A program made the position numbers and the translations under genes. From positions 1,238,001 through 1,302,000 of the forward strand of contig NZ_CP047242.1 of NCBI RefSeq assembly GCF_009856605.1: a DNA stretch of 64,000 nt, in the 5' to 3' direction. The stretch is from Trichormus variabilis 0441 (GTDB lineage Bacteria > Cyanobacteriota > Cyanobacteriia > Cyanobacteriales > Nostocaceae). This document shows, piece after piece, positions 54,926 to 64,000 of this stretch. The notes below the pieces were generated by a model. It was not told the origin of the DNA. It saw only the letters and a list, made by a program, of their open reading frames with translations, and did not search any database. Each line of letters begins with the position of its first letter. Positions within the stretch are counted from its first letter, which is position 1.

Positions 54926-56308
54926 ATGGAAATTTCCATTGACAGTTTATGGAGTCAGGTACTAGAGCGCCTACAGATAGAACTATCTCGCCCCACCTTT
55001 GAAACTTGGATTAAAACTGCTAATGCAGAACGCTTAGAAAATAATTGTCTAGTAATAATTACACCTAACCCTTTTGCACGCAATTGGTTACAAAAGTATT
55101 ACATCACTACTATTGCTAACGTTGTACAAAGTATTTTGGGACATCCTGTAGAAATTTACATTACAGTGGCTAAAGGTGAGGAATTTGAAGAGATTGGTGG
55201 AGGTGGAGCGTGGGAACTACCAACTACAAATAGTATCTACGAAACTCCGAATCAAAACAGGCAACCGAATACAGAATTAAATGCCAAGTATGTATTTTCG
55301 CGGTTTGTCGTTGGAGCTAATAATCGGATGGCTCATGCAGCCTCTTTAGCTGTGGCTGAATCTCCAGGGAGAGAGTTTAACCCTTTATTTTTATGTGGTG
55401 GTGTAGGACTGGGAAAAACTCATCTCATGCAGGCAATAGGGCATTACCGTTGGGAAATTTGCCCAGATTCTAAGATATTTTACGTTTCCACAGAGCAGTT
55501 TACCAATGATCTGATTACAGCTATTCGTAACGATAGTATGCAGAGTTTCCGAGAACATTATCGAGCTGCTGATGTGTTGTTAGTAGATGATATTCAATTT
55601 ATTGAGGGTAAGGAATACACCCAAGAAGAGTTTTTTCATACTTTTAATACATTACATGAGGCTGGTAAGCAAGTAGTGATTGCCTCTGACCGTCCACCAA
55701 ATCAGATTCCTAGCCTGCAAGAGCGCCTGTGTTCGCGGTTTTCGATGGGTTTGATTGCAGATATTCAAGCACCGGATTTAGAAACGAGAATGGCAATTTT
55801 GCAGAAAAAATCAGAGTACGAAAAAATCCGTCTACCCCGCGATGTCATTGAGTATATTGCTACTAACTTTACTTCTAATATTCGGGAATTGGAAGGGGCG
55901 TTAACTAGAGCGCTGGCTTATATTTCCATTTGGGGTTTACCCATGACTGTTGCCAATCTTGCACCAGTGTTAGTGACACCAACAGAGAAAATAGCAGCTA
56001 CTCCTGAGGCAATTCTCACGGTGATTGCTGACAATTTTGATATCTCAGTTGAAGACCTGAAAAGTAACTCCAGACGGCGGGAAATTAGCTGGGCGCGCCA
56101 AATCGGGATGTATCTCATGCGCCAACATACGGATTTAAGTTTCCCTAGAATCGGTGAGGAGTTTGGTGGGAAAGATCACACAACGGTGTTGTATAGTTGT
56201 GACAAGATTGCTCAATTAGTAGAAAGCGATCGCGGTTTATCTCAAACTTTACGTCAATTGAGCGATCGCATCAAGATGAATAGCCGTTCTCGAAAACCAT
56301 CATTATAA
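54926..56308 (+). CDS. dnaA: Chromosomal replication initiator protein DnaA
   Basis: 460 residues. Domain I ([20 protein letters not shown]), a short linker, then the AAA+ domain with Walker [11 protein letters not shown] near 156 and Walker [10 protein letters not shown], and domain IV ending with the DnaA-box recognition motif [15 protein letters not shown]. It unwinds the origin. The following intergenic region contains six DnaA boxes. Confidence 0.98.
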   Translation: MEISIDSLWSQVLERLQIELSRPTFETWIKTANAERLENNCLVIITPNPFARNWLQKYYITTIANVVQSILGHPVEIYITVAKGEEFEEIGGGGAWELPTTNSIYETPNQNRQPNTELNAKYVFSRFVVGANNRMAHAASLAVAESPGREFNPLFLCGGVGLGKTHLMQAIGHYRWEICPDSKIFYVSTEQFTNDLITAIRNDSMQSFREHYRAADVLLVDDIQFIEGKEYTQEEFFHTFNTLHEAGKQVVIASDRPPNQIPSLQERLCSRFSMGLIADIQAPDLETRMAILQKKSEYEKIRLPRDVIEYIATNFTSNIRELEGALTRALAYISIWGLPMTVANLAPVLVTPTEKIAATPEAILTVIADNFDISVEDLKSNSRRREISWARQIGMYLMRQHTDLSFPRIGEEFGGKDHTTVLYSCDKIAQLVESDRGLSQTLRQLSDRIKMNSRSRKPSL

Positions 56309-56318
56309 AAGTTCGACG

Positions 56319-56508
56319 TTTTCCACAGCCTCACTGCAATTAATGATTTGAAAATATTAAAAATTGTATAAAGATAGATTAAATTTAAATCTTGCCTGTG
56401 GAAAAATAGCTGTTTTTTGTGGAAAACTTGACACTTTTTGAGCAAAGATTAGCTTAAGTATAATTACCCTGTGGAAAAGATAGAGGGTTTTTCCACAAGT
56501 TTTCCACA
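56319..56508. other. oriC: Candidate chromosomal origin of replication (oriC)
   Basis: Six exact TTTTCCACA DnaA boxes: plus strand at 56319-56327, 56489-56497 and 56500-56508; minus strand at 56397-56405, 56418-56426 and 56470-56478. AT-rich stretches (for example 56345-56390) lie between them and could unwind. The region separates dnaA and dnaN, the classic place for a bacterial origin. The rest of the 417-base gap holds a dispersed repeat at about 56640-56680. Confidence 0.85.
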
Positions 56509-56636
56509 GATTTAAATGCACGGTAGACAAAGAAAACTCTTTTATATTTGATTGCAGGATTGTCCCGTGATGGTTGTATTAAAATGAAACCGACTAGAAA
56601 AACAGTTCAAAAGGTACAAATTCAGATAAGATTTTA

Positions 56637-56685
56637 TCTCGTTGACCTTCGGGACGCTAACGCGAACACGCCTTTAGGCTGAGTT
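56637..56685. repeat. Dispersed Nostoc repeat words
   Basis: ACCTTCGGGACGCTAACGCG and AACACGCCTTTAGGC resemble the GC-rich dispersed words at 11783-11870. They lie between the DnaA boxes and dnaN. Confidence 0.55.
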
Positions 56686-56725
56686 TAATCAAAAGTAAAT
56701 ACTCATTCCCCATTCCCCACTCCCC

Positions 56726-57889
56726 ATGAAATTAGTTTGCGCCCAAAGCGACCTCAGTACCAACCTTTCCTTAGTCAATCGTGCTGTACCATCACGACCG
56801 ACTCATCCAGTACTTGCTAACGTGCTATTACAAGCTGATGCTGAAACTAATCAAGTAAGCTTAACAGCCTTTGATCTCAGTTTGGGTATCCGTACTAGTT
56901 TTAATGCTGATGTATGGCAAAGTGGAGCGATCGCACTTCCTGCTAAATTATTGGTAGATATCACCTCACGTCTGCCAGAGGGAGAGATTACCCTAGATGA
57001 TGAATCAGCCACCGACGGTACAGCAACCGGAGAAGGTTTAATAGTTAGCCTAACCCCAAAAACCGGAAAGTATCAATTACGAGCAATGGGAGCGGAAGAG
57101 TTTCCCGAATTACCCCTAATTGAAAACACCACAGCTATTTATCTCACAGCTACTTCCTTGATTGAAGGATTGCGTGGTTCATTATTTGCTACCAGTGGCG
57201 ACGAAACTAAGCAAGTACTCACAGGAGTACATCTGACCGTTAAACAAGATACTTTAGAATTTGCCGCTACTGATGGACATCGCCTAGCCGTAGTCGAAAC
57301 CACTAATGAGCGTCCTTTAGAAGATAACGACCAGCAATTAGAGGTAACAGTACCAGCTAGAGCCTTACGCGAACTAGAAAGGATGTTGGCTCATAATGCC
57401 GCCTCTGAGGAACCCATAGCTTTATATTTAGACCAAGGTCAAGTCATATTTGCATGGCAAAACCAACGTCTAACTAGTCGTACATTAGAAGGTCAATACC
57501 CAGCTTATCGCCAACTCATTCCCCGCCAATTTGAGCGACAAGTAACCATTGAACGCCGACAATTCTTAAGCACATTAGAAAGAATTGCTGTACTAGCAGA
57601 CCAGAAAAATAATATCGTCAAGCTAACTATTGATAGTACAGCCCAAGAACTTACCTTATCTTGTGAAGCTCAAGAAATGGGCAGTGGGAGAGAGTCGATG
57701 AATGCCGAAATTGCCGGAGAAGATATAGAAATTGCTTTTAACGTCAAGTACTTAATGGAAGGATTAAAAGCCTTACCATCTCCAGAAATTCAAATGCACA
57801 TCAACCAAAATCTCACACCAGTAATTTTTACTCCCCTGGGTGGTTTGAAGATGACTTATTTGGCTATGCCGGTGCAATTAAGGAATTAA
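56726..57889 (+). CDS. dnaN: DNA polymerase III beta subunit (sliding clamp)
   Basis: 387 residues with the three-fold clamp layout: MKLVCAQSDLSTNLSLVNRA, then EEFPELPLIE and ATDGHRLAVVE in domain II, and FNVKYLMEGLKALPSPE with the C-terminal MPVQLRN. It tethers polymerase to DNA. CCCCATT-type heptamers run up to its ATG, so no ordinary ribosome-binding site is seen. Confidence 0.98.
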   Translation: MKLVCAQSDLSTNLSLVNRAVPSRPTHPVLANVLLQADAETNQVSLTAFDLSLGIRTSFNADVWQSGAIALPAKLLVDITSRLPEGEITLDDESATDGTATGEGLIVSLTPKTGKYQLRAMGAEEFPELPLIENTTAIYLTATSLIEGLRGSLFATSGDETKQVLTGVHLTVKQDTLEFAATDGHRLAVVETTNERPLEDNDQQLEVTVPARALRELERMLAHNAASEEPIALYLDQGQVIFAWQNQRLTSRTLEGQYPAYRQLIPRQFERQVTIERRQFLSTLERIAVLADQKNNIVKLTIDSTAQELTLSCEAQEMGSGRESMNAEIAGEDIEIAFNVKYLMEGLKALPSPEIQMHINQNLTPVIFTPLGGLKMTYLAMPVQLRN

Positions 57890-57983
57890 CTAATCGTGGG
57901 TAATGGGTAATGGATAACAAAAGAGAATTTTATTTGTCCCCAATCCCTAATCCCCAGTACCTAATCCCCAATCCCCCAGCTAA

Positions 57984-58925
57984 TTAAGATAATCGAGGAT
58001 CAAGGGCATCTCTTAAACCATCACCTATGTAGTTAATACTTAACACAGTCAGAAATATTGCCGTCCCTGGAAACACTACCATATACGGTGCAAACTCCAA
58101 AAAGTTTTGTGCATCGTAAAGCATCCGTCCCCAAGTGGGGACATCAGGGGGAAAGCCCAAACCAAAAAAGCTGAGTGTAGATTCTGTGACGATGGCGGTA
58201 CTCACAGAGAGGGTTGCTGCTACCAATACCGGACTGATGACATTGGGCAAAATATGAATCCAGATTAACCGTCTGGGGGAAGCACCGAGGGCGCGGGCTG
58301 CTGTGACAAATTCCTGTTCGCGCACAGTTAAAAACCCAGCCCTAACTAACCTAGCGACAGACATCCAGTTGAGTCCGCCGATAACTAGCACGACTAAGAC
58401 AAATATACCTAGTTCTGGGCCAGCGATCGCCTTAATGGCATCCCGGAACAAAAATATCACCAATAACAATAAGGGTAGGCGCGGTAAAGCCAGGCACAAA
58501 TCAGTTAACCGCATCAATACCACATCTAACCAACCGCCATAAAATCCTGAAAGTGCGCCGATGAGTATCCCCAAGGTTATCGCCACCACCATTGAAAACA
58601 CACCCACAGCAATGGATATTCTGCCACCATACAAAATCCTGGCTAATATATCTTGACCTAAATCATTAGTCCCAAATGGATGTTCCCAACTAGGTGGTAG
58701 GGTGGACTTAGCAAAATCAATTTTATTGATAGGGACAGAGTAAATCAAAGGCCCAAACACAACACTCAAAACAATAATCAGTAATACTACAGCACCCAAC
58801 ATAGCCTGACGATTACCGCAAAATTTGCGCCACGCTTCTTGAGTGAGGCTTTCTTGCCCAGCAATAGTATTTTTAATTGATATTTCGGGTATTGTGGAAG
58901 TGAGATTTAGCCAACGTTTTAACAT
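57984..58925 (-). CDS. DppC-type ABC transporter permease (peptide/nickel family)
   Basis: 313 residues with six helices. N-terminal conserved part WRKFCGNRQAMLGAVVLLII and HPFGTNDLGQDILARILYGG; EAA loop AARALGASPRRLIWIHILPN. Four bases downstream of the DppB-type gene, so translationally linked. No binding protein or ATPase nearby; these may be encoded elsewhere. Confidence 0.92.
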   Translation of the reverse strand: MLKRWLNLTSTIPEISIKNTIAGQESLTQEAWRKFCGNRQAMLGAVVLLIIVLSVVFGPLIYSVPINKIDFAKSTLPPSWEHPFGTNDLGQDILARILYGGRISIAVGVFSMVVAITLGILIGALSGFYGGWLDVVLMRLTDLCLALPRLPLLLLVIFLFRDAIKAIAGPELGIFVLVVLVIGGLNWMSVARLVRAGFLTVREQEFVTAARALGASPRRLIWIHILPNVISPVLVAATLSVSTAIVTESTLSFFGLGFPPDVPTWGRMLYDAQNFLEFAPYMVVFPGTAIFLTVLSINYIGDGLRDALDPRLS

Positions 58926-58928
58926 AAA

Positions 58929-59891
58929 TTATTTCGTATATTTAACGCGAGGATCTAAGAAACCATAGAGAATATCGGCAACTAGGTTAAAAATCACAAT
59001 TAAAATTGCATATATAAAGGTAATTGCCATCACCACTGGCGTATCATTTTTATAAATAGAGTCAATTAATAAAGCTCCGATACCAGGAACACGAAAAACT
59101 TTTTCTGTGACCAAAGCACCTGTAAACACACTAGGAATATCCAATGCTATTAATGTGACTACAGGAATTAAGGCATTTCGTAAAATATGCCGTCGAATCA
59201 CTACAAATTTGGATAATCCTTTTGCATAAGCAGTCCGGACATAATCTTGATGGATATTTTCCAAAATTTCTGAACGGACAAAGCGCATGAGCATAGCTGT
59301 TTGCCAAAGTGCTAATACAGAAATTGGCATAATAGATTGTTGGATTTGGGCTATAAAACTCTGCCAATCTTTTACTTGTAATGTACTGTTATAAATAAAA
59401 GGCAACCATTTCAATTGAATACTAAAGATAATAATAAATAGTAAACCTGTGAAGAAAGTCGGCAGAGAAAAGCCGAAAAATACTAAAGTAGTTAAAACAT
59501 GATCAATAACTGTATGGCGCTTGAGGGCAGAAATCACGCCTAACGGAATAGCGAGAATTGCACCTATTAAATAAGCAGCACCAACTACCCATAATGTTGT
59601 CGGTAGACGTTGCAGAATTAAATCAATTACAGGACTGCGACTAGTGAAAGAATAGCCCATATCCCCACGCACAAAAGCTATCACCCACTTGATATAACGA
59701 ATATGAATTGGTTGGTCTAATCCTAAAGACCTTTTGATATTTTCCCTCACCTCTGCTGTGATGGAAGGATTCAGGGCAAATTCACCCATGGGATCACCGG
59801 GGGCTAATGCCAAAATAGTAAATATGACAAGACTAATAGCAATTAGTGTGGGGATAGCAACTAGTAGACGATTGATTAAATATTTATTCAT
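58929..59891 (-). CDS. DppB-type ABC transporter permease (peptide/nickel family)
   Basis: About 320 residues from the ATG at 59891 (MNKYLINRLLVAIPTL); an ATG at 59939 would add 16 residues. N-terminal RLLVAIPTLIAISLVIF is typical of DppB; EAA loop YAKGLSKFVVIRRHILRNAL is present. Forms a heterodimeric pore with the DppC-type protein encoded just after it. Confidence 0.92.
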   Translation of the reverse strand: MNKYLINRLLVAIPTLIAISLVIFTILALAPGDPMGEFALNPSITAEVRENIKRSLGLDQPIHIRYIKWVIAFVRGDMGYSFTSRSPVIDLILQRLPTTLWVVGAAYLIGAILAIPLGVISALKRHTVIDHVLTTLVFFGFSLPTFFTGLLFIIIFSIQLKWLPFIYNSTLQVKDWQSFIAQIQQSIMPISVLALWQTAMLMRFVRSEILENIHQDYVRTAYAKGLSKFVVIRRHILRNALIPVVTLIALDIPSVFTGALVTEKVFRVPGIGALLIDSIYKNDTPVVMAITFIYAILIVIFNLVADILYGFLDPRVKYTK

Positions 59892-60241
59892 TTTTGATGC
59901 AAAATCTGTCTTACCCGTTAACTCAATAACTATATCCAAACAAGTTTAATAGGTAATTTGCTAAGTAGATAGCATCAAGGATACAAAAAATTTACCTTTA
60001 TCATTTATACAAATTAAATGCGCTCATGATAGTTAAGGGGCTTACGGTATAAGCCAGCCCACGTTAAACCAATTCTCTATGAAGTTGCGCCAAATAAATG
60101 ATGTAGAGACGTTGCATGCAACGTCTCTACAGTTTCAGGGGAGAGGTACTCTACGAGAAGCGCTCCGCGCTATAGAGAGGGGTTTCAAAAATAAGTTGCA
60201 CATCGCGTTGAGTCCTATTAACTGTGGACTCAGCACTAATG
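59892..60241. other. Intergenic region with dispersed repeats
   Basis: About 350 bases. Contains the second 63-bp repeat and, after it, GAGAAGCGCTCCGCGCTATAG-type palindromic words (given as GAGAAGCGCTC and CGCGCTATAG). The 75-residue frame across it is repeat sequence and not accepted. Confidence 0.5.
60068..60130 (-). repeat. 63-bp dispersed repeat containing a 28-bp perfect palindrome (copy 2, inverted)
   Basis: Reverse complement of 22783-22845 over its full length. The palindrome part is 60103-60130. Confidence 0.9.
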
Positions 60242-61045
60242 TTACTCCACCCAACCGCCGAAAACGGCTAAACCATAATATTTCCAAGGTACTGCTACCG
60301 TCGTAAACCCAGACTTTGTCAGCATTTGCAAATGGGTATCTAAAGTAGCGAGTTGGTCTGGATTGGAGTATCCTTGGGGGCTACTATTGCCAACCTTAGC
60401 GCGGACTTCTGTAAAATTGCTTCCCTGTTCACTTACCCATTGTTCTCGCGCTGCTTGGTAAATTTCTGCAAGGGTAGGTGATTCTGGTAAGGTGGGGTCT
60501 GCGTTCCAGAAACAACCGTTTGGTGTCAGACTAGCAGCGATACGCTGAAATAGCCGTAACTTCATGTCGTCATAGAGGTGGTGAATTGCTAGAGATGATA
60601 CACAAGCATCAAATTCATTACCAATATTCAATGTCTCAGGATTGATAGCCCAGTCGCCAAAATCAGCTTGTAAACCAGTCCAACGTTCTTTATACCCAGA
60701 TGAGGCGATTTTATGTTGAGCAAATTCCAGCATTCGCGGTGAATAATCCAAAGCAATGACTTGAGCATTGGGACAGCGTTGGAGTATTTTGAGACTAAGT
60801 TCACCTGTACCGCAACCTAAGTCTAAAATGCGATGACTTGTCAAAGGCAGACAACGACTGATCACCTCCAGTATTTCATCATAGCGAGGTAATAACTGGC
60901 GAATCCCAGTGTCAAAATCAGCAGTATTAGCGAAGACTTCTCCAGGGAATAACTGTGACATATCGATTGTTGGGTTAAGGGAAGATGCAGAAAAAAGATG
61001 ATTTGAGTTTATCTTGTTGACTAGTACAGCTTTGTTTAAAAGCAT
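60242..61045 (-). CDS. Class I SAM-dependent methyltransferase
   Basis: About 267 residues from the ATG at 61045; an ATG at 60961 (MSQLFPGEVF) is also possible. The frame stays open to 61135, but its first 30 codons run through a dispersed repeat and are unlikely to be coding. SAM motif I ILDLGCGTGELSLKILQ, then VIALDYSPRMLEFA and ACVSSLAIHHLYDD are clear. Substrate unknown. Confidence 0.88.
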   Translation of the reverse strand: MLLNKAVLVNKINSNHLFSASSLNPTIDMSQLFPGEVFANTADFDTGIRQLLPRYDEILEVISRCLPLTSHRILDLGCGTGELSLKILQRCPNAQVIALDYSPRMLEFAQHKIASSGYKERWTGLQADFGDWAINPETLNIGNEFDACVSSLAIHHLYDDMKLRLFQRIAASLTPNGCFWNADPTLPESPTLAEIYQAAREQWVSEQGSNFTEVRAKVGNSSPQGYSNPDQLATLDTHLQMLTKSGFTTVAVPWKYYGLAVFGGWVE

Positions 61046-61269
61046 AGTGTTTTTAAACGCAGAGGTACGCAAGGTTAAGCGCGGTGAACCAGCGCTGCGG
61101 GAGGGTTTCCCGACCCAGGCGACTGGTGAACCCAAAGGGAGGTACGCTGAGTTTTCTTAAGAGGTGTTGCTACAAACTTAAAAATTGTGTATTTAGTTAG
61201 CATACATAGAGATTGTTGATTCCCAATCCCCTGATATGCTTATTTGATGTGAGTTCAATTTACCGAAAA

Positions 61270-61722
61270 ATGCACATTCAGTTTCGTGAATTTGATCAAT
61301 TTGATGTGTGGATGTGGCTAAAATTTAGTACCATCCCTTCTCAAAGAGAAAAGCAGTATGTAGAAGAAGTCTTTAATTCCTGGTTTTATTTAGGGAAATT
61401 GGGTGCATTTAATGCCGAAAATCTCCAGGTACAAGAAACTGGGGTTGATTTAAGTTACCTTAATTATGACTCCCAGGGTTATGACAAAAGCCTATTGGCG
61501 CTGATGCACAATATGGGTGAGTTGGAGTATGAAGGACAATGGGCGCGATGTTGGTTTGATTTGGGAACTAGTGATGCGATCGCCATTGATATTTTAATCA
61601 ATGCTCTCACTCAACTAAGTGAAGAATACGTCACTATTGAAGAATTTTACATCGGCGGCGAGAATGAAAATTGGCCGGTCGAAGATAGTGACAGTCGCCC
61701 TCACTCTATTTACGATAATTAA
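61270..61722 (+). CDS. DUF3531 family protein
   Basis: About 150 residues from the ATG at 61270 (MHIQFREFDQFDVWMW). The order of aromatic and acidic motifs (VEEVFNSWFYLGKLGAFNA, YEGQWARCWFDLGTSDA) fits DUF3531, a family of cyanobacteria and plants with no assigned function. The Nudix gene starts eight bases after its stop. Confidence 0.8.
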   Translation: MHIQFREFDQFDVWMWLKFSTIPSQREKQYVEEVFNSWFYLGKLGAFNAENLQVQETGVDLSYLNYDSQGYDKSLLALMHNMGELEYEGQWARCWFDLGTSDAIAIDILINALTQLSEEYVTIEEFYIGGENENWPVEDSDSRPHSIYDN

Positions 61723-61729
61723 TCTAAAC

Positions 61730-62161
61730 ATGACTAAACACGGCGAAATTCGGGTAATAGTCTTAGGATTGGTTCAAAACGGGAACCGCATTTTTGTCTC
61801 CGAAGGCTACGACCCCGTCAAGCAATCAACTTTTTATCGTGCTTTAGGTGGTGGTGTGGACTTTGGCGAAACCAGTCTAGCAGCTTTGAAAAGGGAATTT
61901 CAAGAAGAAATTCAGGCAGAATTAACAAATATTCGCTATCTAGGTTGCATAGAAAACCTATTTACATTTAATGCTAGAAAGGGACATGAAATTATTCAGC
62001 TTTATCAATGTGATTTCACTGATCCCAAGTTTTATCAGTTGGAGAGCTTAGTATTTTATGAATCTGAGCATCATAAACATAGAGCAATATGGATAGATAT
62101 TGACCGCTTCAAATCTGGTGAACTGATATTAGTACCAGAGGAATTTTTTAATTATTTATAA
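61730..62161 (+). CDS. Nudix hydrolase
   Basis: About 143 residues from the ATG at 61730 (MTKHGEIRVIVLGLV). The Nudix box G-x5-E-x7-R-E-x2-E-E is present in GGVDFGETSLAALKREFQEE. Such enzymes cleave nucleoside diphosphates linked to another group. An upstream in-frame ATG at 61619 falls inside the preceding gene and is not preferred. Probably co-transcribed with the DUF3531 gene. Confidence 0.9.
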   Translation: MTKHGEIRVIVLGLVQNGNRIFVSEGYDPVKQSTFYRALGGGVDFGETSLAALKREFQEEIQAELTNIRYLGCIENLFTFNARKGHEIIQLYQCDFTDPKFYQLESLVFYESEHHKHRAIWIDIDRFKSGELILVPEEFFNYL

Positions 62162-62374
62162 AACTTTCATTTCCTAAGTAACAGTATTCAAAAGAGAAAT
62201 AGAGTCACAAATTCAATCCTAAGTACATCGTAAAGATTACGCAAAATTATAAATAGCGGTTCTTCCGTATTACTGTTAGTAAAGTATCCGGCAAGTTACG
62301 CATTTTTACGATTGTGCTAGTGTTTCATACCCACATAGTATTTAGCACATCGTTTTACTACTACTGCACTAATT

Positions 62375-62668
62375 GTGAAATCTATTCTACAAACTTACCT
62401 AGAGAAAGAAATCTGGATACTGATACGAGATAAATGGTATTACGCAACCATTATTGGGATTTGGGATGACTTGTTGTGCTTTAAACATAGAACTCACAAC
62501 AAAGACACGGAGGAAGATACTTTGTGGGAAATGATTGTCAAAGTCAGCGAAGTAGTTGCCATTGATAAAGTTGTCTCAGTTGTGAGTAGAAAACCGGATG
62601 TGTTTATGTCACGACTTCTAGAAACCGACAGACATACTAATAATCATCAGGAACATGAAAATTCTTGA
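62375..62668 (+). CDS. Small hypothetical protein
   Basis: 97 residues from a GTG without a clear ribosome-binding site. EKEIWILIRDKWYYATIIGI and the following residues look like a small beta-barrel (Sm/Lsm-like in length), but this is only an impression. A terminator-like hairpin lies about 170 bases downstream. Confidence 0.55.
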   Translation: MKSILQTYLEKEIWILIRDKWYYATIIGIWDDLLCFKHRTHNKDTEEDTLWEMIVKVSEVVAIDKVVSVVSRKPDVFMSRLLETDRHTNNHQEHENS

Positions 62669-63023
62669 GTTATGGCGAAGCATTGAGTCATCAATATCAG
62701 ACCACTTGCTTTCTTGCTCTGAACAATTGAAATTTTCCTCACTTATATGACTATTGCTTTAGCTGAGACGCTTTAAATGTTTAGTTGTGCATATCCTACA
62801 CAGCAGAGTACTCTAATGTATTCTTCCTGTAGATAGAGAAAAGCACCGTGAAATATCTCACAGTGCTTTTTTATTTTTGAATCCTTTCAGGTTCTTCAAT
62901 CTAACGTGGAGAACAGCCACCGCTTTCCTGATGATGGTTTTCTAAGACAATGCTTACTTATATCTCAAAAATCAAGTATGAACCCCACCTATCATCAAAT
63001 GTCTAGTGACTGCTTATATGTCA
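62669..63023. other. Intergenic region with terminator
   Basis: About 355 bases between convergent genes. The only structure I see is the hairpin at 62839-62870. A 67-residue plus-strand frame at 62906-63109 overlaps the 3' end of the minus-strand gene and is not accepted. Confidence 0.45.
62839..62876 (+). terminator. Intrinsic terminator
   Basis: AAAAGCAC (62839-62846) pairs with GTGCTTTT (62863-62870), extended by GTGA/TCAC beyond one mismatch, then TTATTTTT. Good in both directions between convergent genes. Confidence 0.75.
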
Positions 63024-63452
63024 TCAAGCAAATGCAAGCAGTTGTGAAACTTCTGCGTGTGCTAGAACCACACTGGGTTCACCTTGCAGTGCAGTGTAGT
63101 ATTTTCTAGCAAATGTATTTCCCTCTTCTGATGGCGAGAGTAAAGTACGGATATCGACAATCAAGTTTTTGACGTTATCTGGCGATATGGGTTCATCTGC
63201 TGTGAGGATTTCATCAATTTGAACAATCACCTCGGAAATACTATGTAACCAAGCAAACTGCTCGTGGCTAATTACAAGTTGCAAAAATTCTCCACTTGAT
63301 ATTCTGCCACTCACTTGTTCATAGGTAATGCGTTCTTTATCTAGCAAAACCTTATGTAGCTTGAGTAATTTGTTTCGTAAATTCTTGAGGTGCTGATGTT
63401 GATTTATACGTTGTAAAAGCGTGTTAGAAGTCAATGGAATCGATCCTCCCAT
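63024..63452 (-). CDS. Conserved hypothetical protein, divergent from PadR regulator
   Basis: 142 residues, mostly helical (LKNLRNKLLKLHKVLLDKER, ISEVIVQIDEILTADEPISP). No domain recognised. It is transcribed away from the PadR-type gene across a 315-base gap that contains a 20-bp palindrome, so it may be under PadR control. Confidence 0.7.
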   Translation of the reverse strand: MGGSIPLTSNTLLQRINQHQHLKNLRNKLLKLHKVLLDKERITYEQVSGRISSGEFLQLVISHEQFAWLHSISEVIVQIDEILTADEPISPDNVKNLIVDIRTLLSPSEEGNTFARKYYTALQGEPSVVLAHAEVSQLLAFA

Positions 63453-63683
63453 TACGATATTCTTTAATAGCTGAAATTTCTGTTCAGGCTGGCATCACAA
63501 ACGCTTCTCATCAAACTACTTTGTTAAATGCCATATCAGGAAATTAGTCATCCATTCAATTATGCTTTGTGTATGATGGATTTGTGGTCTGTCATTTCCG
63601 AAAATATAGCGCAAACTCTTTGTCTGCAATCAACAAAGTAAATATTATTGTTGAGAATGCTTTCGTTTTGGCATTTGTTTTTT

Positions 63684-63703
63684 ATATATGAATATTCATA
63701 TAT
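63684..63703. promoter_or_regulatory. 20-bp perfect palindrome, candidate PadR operator
   Basis: ATATATGAAT (63684-63693) followed directly by ATTCATATAT (63694-63703). It lies 64 bases before the PadR start codon in the divergent gap. AT-rich dyads with ATG/CAT spacing are common PadR operators. The rest of the gap (63453-63767) shows nothing else. Confidence 0.6.
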
Positions 63704-63767
63704 TAGCATAATCAATATAGGAGCTATCAAAGACAGTATTTACTACTTTATTTTCGGAAAACCGTCT

Positions 63768-64000
63768 ATGTCCTTGGCTTATATAATCCTCGGTTTCCTA
63801 CAAAAAGAAGATATGACAGGTTACGACCTCAAGACAAATTGTTTCGATCAATGTATTGCTCACTTATGGCCAGCCGATCAAGGGCAGATTTATAAGACGC
63901 TCGATAAGCTGTTTGAGCAGGGTTGGATTAATTGCCATGTTGAGATTCAGCGCGATCGCCCCAACCGTAAAGTCTATAGTCTCACAGAAATGGGCAAAAC
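63768..64000 (+). CDS. PadR family transcriptional regulator (partial, cut by window end)
   Basis: At least 77 residues from the ATG at 63768: MSLAYIILGFLQKEDMTGYD, then a winged helix (ADQGQIYKTLDKLFEQGWI) and the wing NRKVYSLTEMGK. This is the N-terminal PadR winged-HTH domain; the C-terminal dimerisation domain lies beyond the window. It probably represses itself and the divergent gene through the palindrome at 63684. Confidence 0.92.
   Translation, partial: MSLAYIILGFLQKEDMTGYDLKTNCFDQCIAHLWPADQGQIYKTLDKLFEQGWINCHVEIQRDRPNRKVYSLTEMGK

Noticed and set aside
60079..60306. 75-residue plus-strand frame
   Set aside because: Consists of the 63-bp repeat, a second repeat and the antisense 3' end of the methyltransferase gene.
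62906..63109. 67-residue plus-strand frame
   Set aside because: Overlaps the 3' end of the better supported minus-strand gene at 63024-63452.

Overview
The window reads as chromosomal DNA of a filamentous, heterocyst-type cyanobacterium of the Nostoc/Anabaena group. This rests on the very frequent HIP1 octamer GCGATCGC, the CCCCAAT/CCCCAGT heptamer arrays in intergenic DNA, a cyanobacterial lipoprotein PsbQ, ferredoxin-type sulfite reductase, DUF1517, DUF3531 and DUF5132 proteins, and a dnaA-dnaN origin region. Genus is an inference; no rRNA gene is present.

Layout. 0-6.2 kb: transport genes (two paralogous CadD-like carriers and a TauE/SafE permease around a LysR regulator), a PAP2 phosphatase, a small membrane protein and an SPFH/prohibitin-like protein. 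6.6-14 kb: an alpha/beta hydrolase, a 1207-residue NB-ARC/WD40 STAND protein, and an isochorismatase-family hydrolase followed by an ABM-domain membrane protein. 14-30 kb: mostly housekeeping and metabolism: psbQ, a ThiO-like FAD oxidoreductase, two more alpha/beta hydrolases, a TPR protein, rsmE, sir, a DUF1517 protein, a glycosyltransferase, thiS, a ThiD2-ThiE fusion and a beta-helix secreted protein. 29.9-30.7 kb: a PD-(D/E)XK homing-endonuclease-like gene lying immediately 3' of an uninterrupted tRNA-Arg(UCU) gene. 31-38 kb: hypothetical and signalling genes (HTH/repeat protein, ADP-ribosylglycohydrolase, Ser/Thr kinase fused to an FGE-sulfatase domain) and an isolated PotC-type permease. 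38.3-40.4 kb: a compact tyrosine-recombinase unit with recurrent short motifs on both sides, a 56-residue ORF, a terminator and a 34-bp perfect palindrome.

41-46.4 kb: glycosyltransferase, class V aminotransferase, a sigma-like protein, MarC and a nitrilase. 46.4-52.6 kb: the most distinctive locus, a same-strand set of five genes built around a P1B-type ATPase whose usual CPC-type membrane motif is replaced, plus three proteins carrying cysteine-poor HMA_2-like modules (six modules in total, counting the one on the ATPase) and one DUF5132 protein. 52.6-58 kb: def, an HhoA-type protease, dnaA, a region with six TTTTCCACA DnaA boxes (candidate oriC) and dnaN. 58-60 kb: a DppB/DppC-type permease pair. 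60-64 kb: a methyltransferase, DUF3531, a Nudix hydrolase, small hypotheticals and a PadR-type regulator cut by the window end, with a 20-bp palindrome in front of it.

No CRISPR array, rRNA gene or complete insertion sequence was seen. Dispersed palindromic and MITE-like repeats and tandem heptamers fill many intergenic gaps and in places abut the start codons of core genes (def, dnaN).
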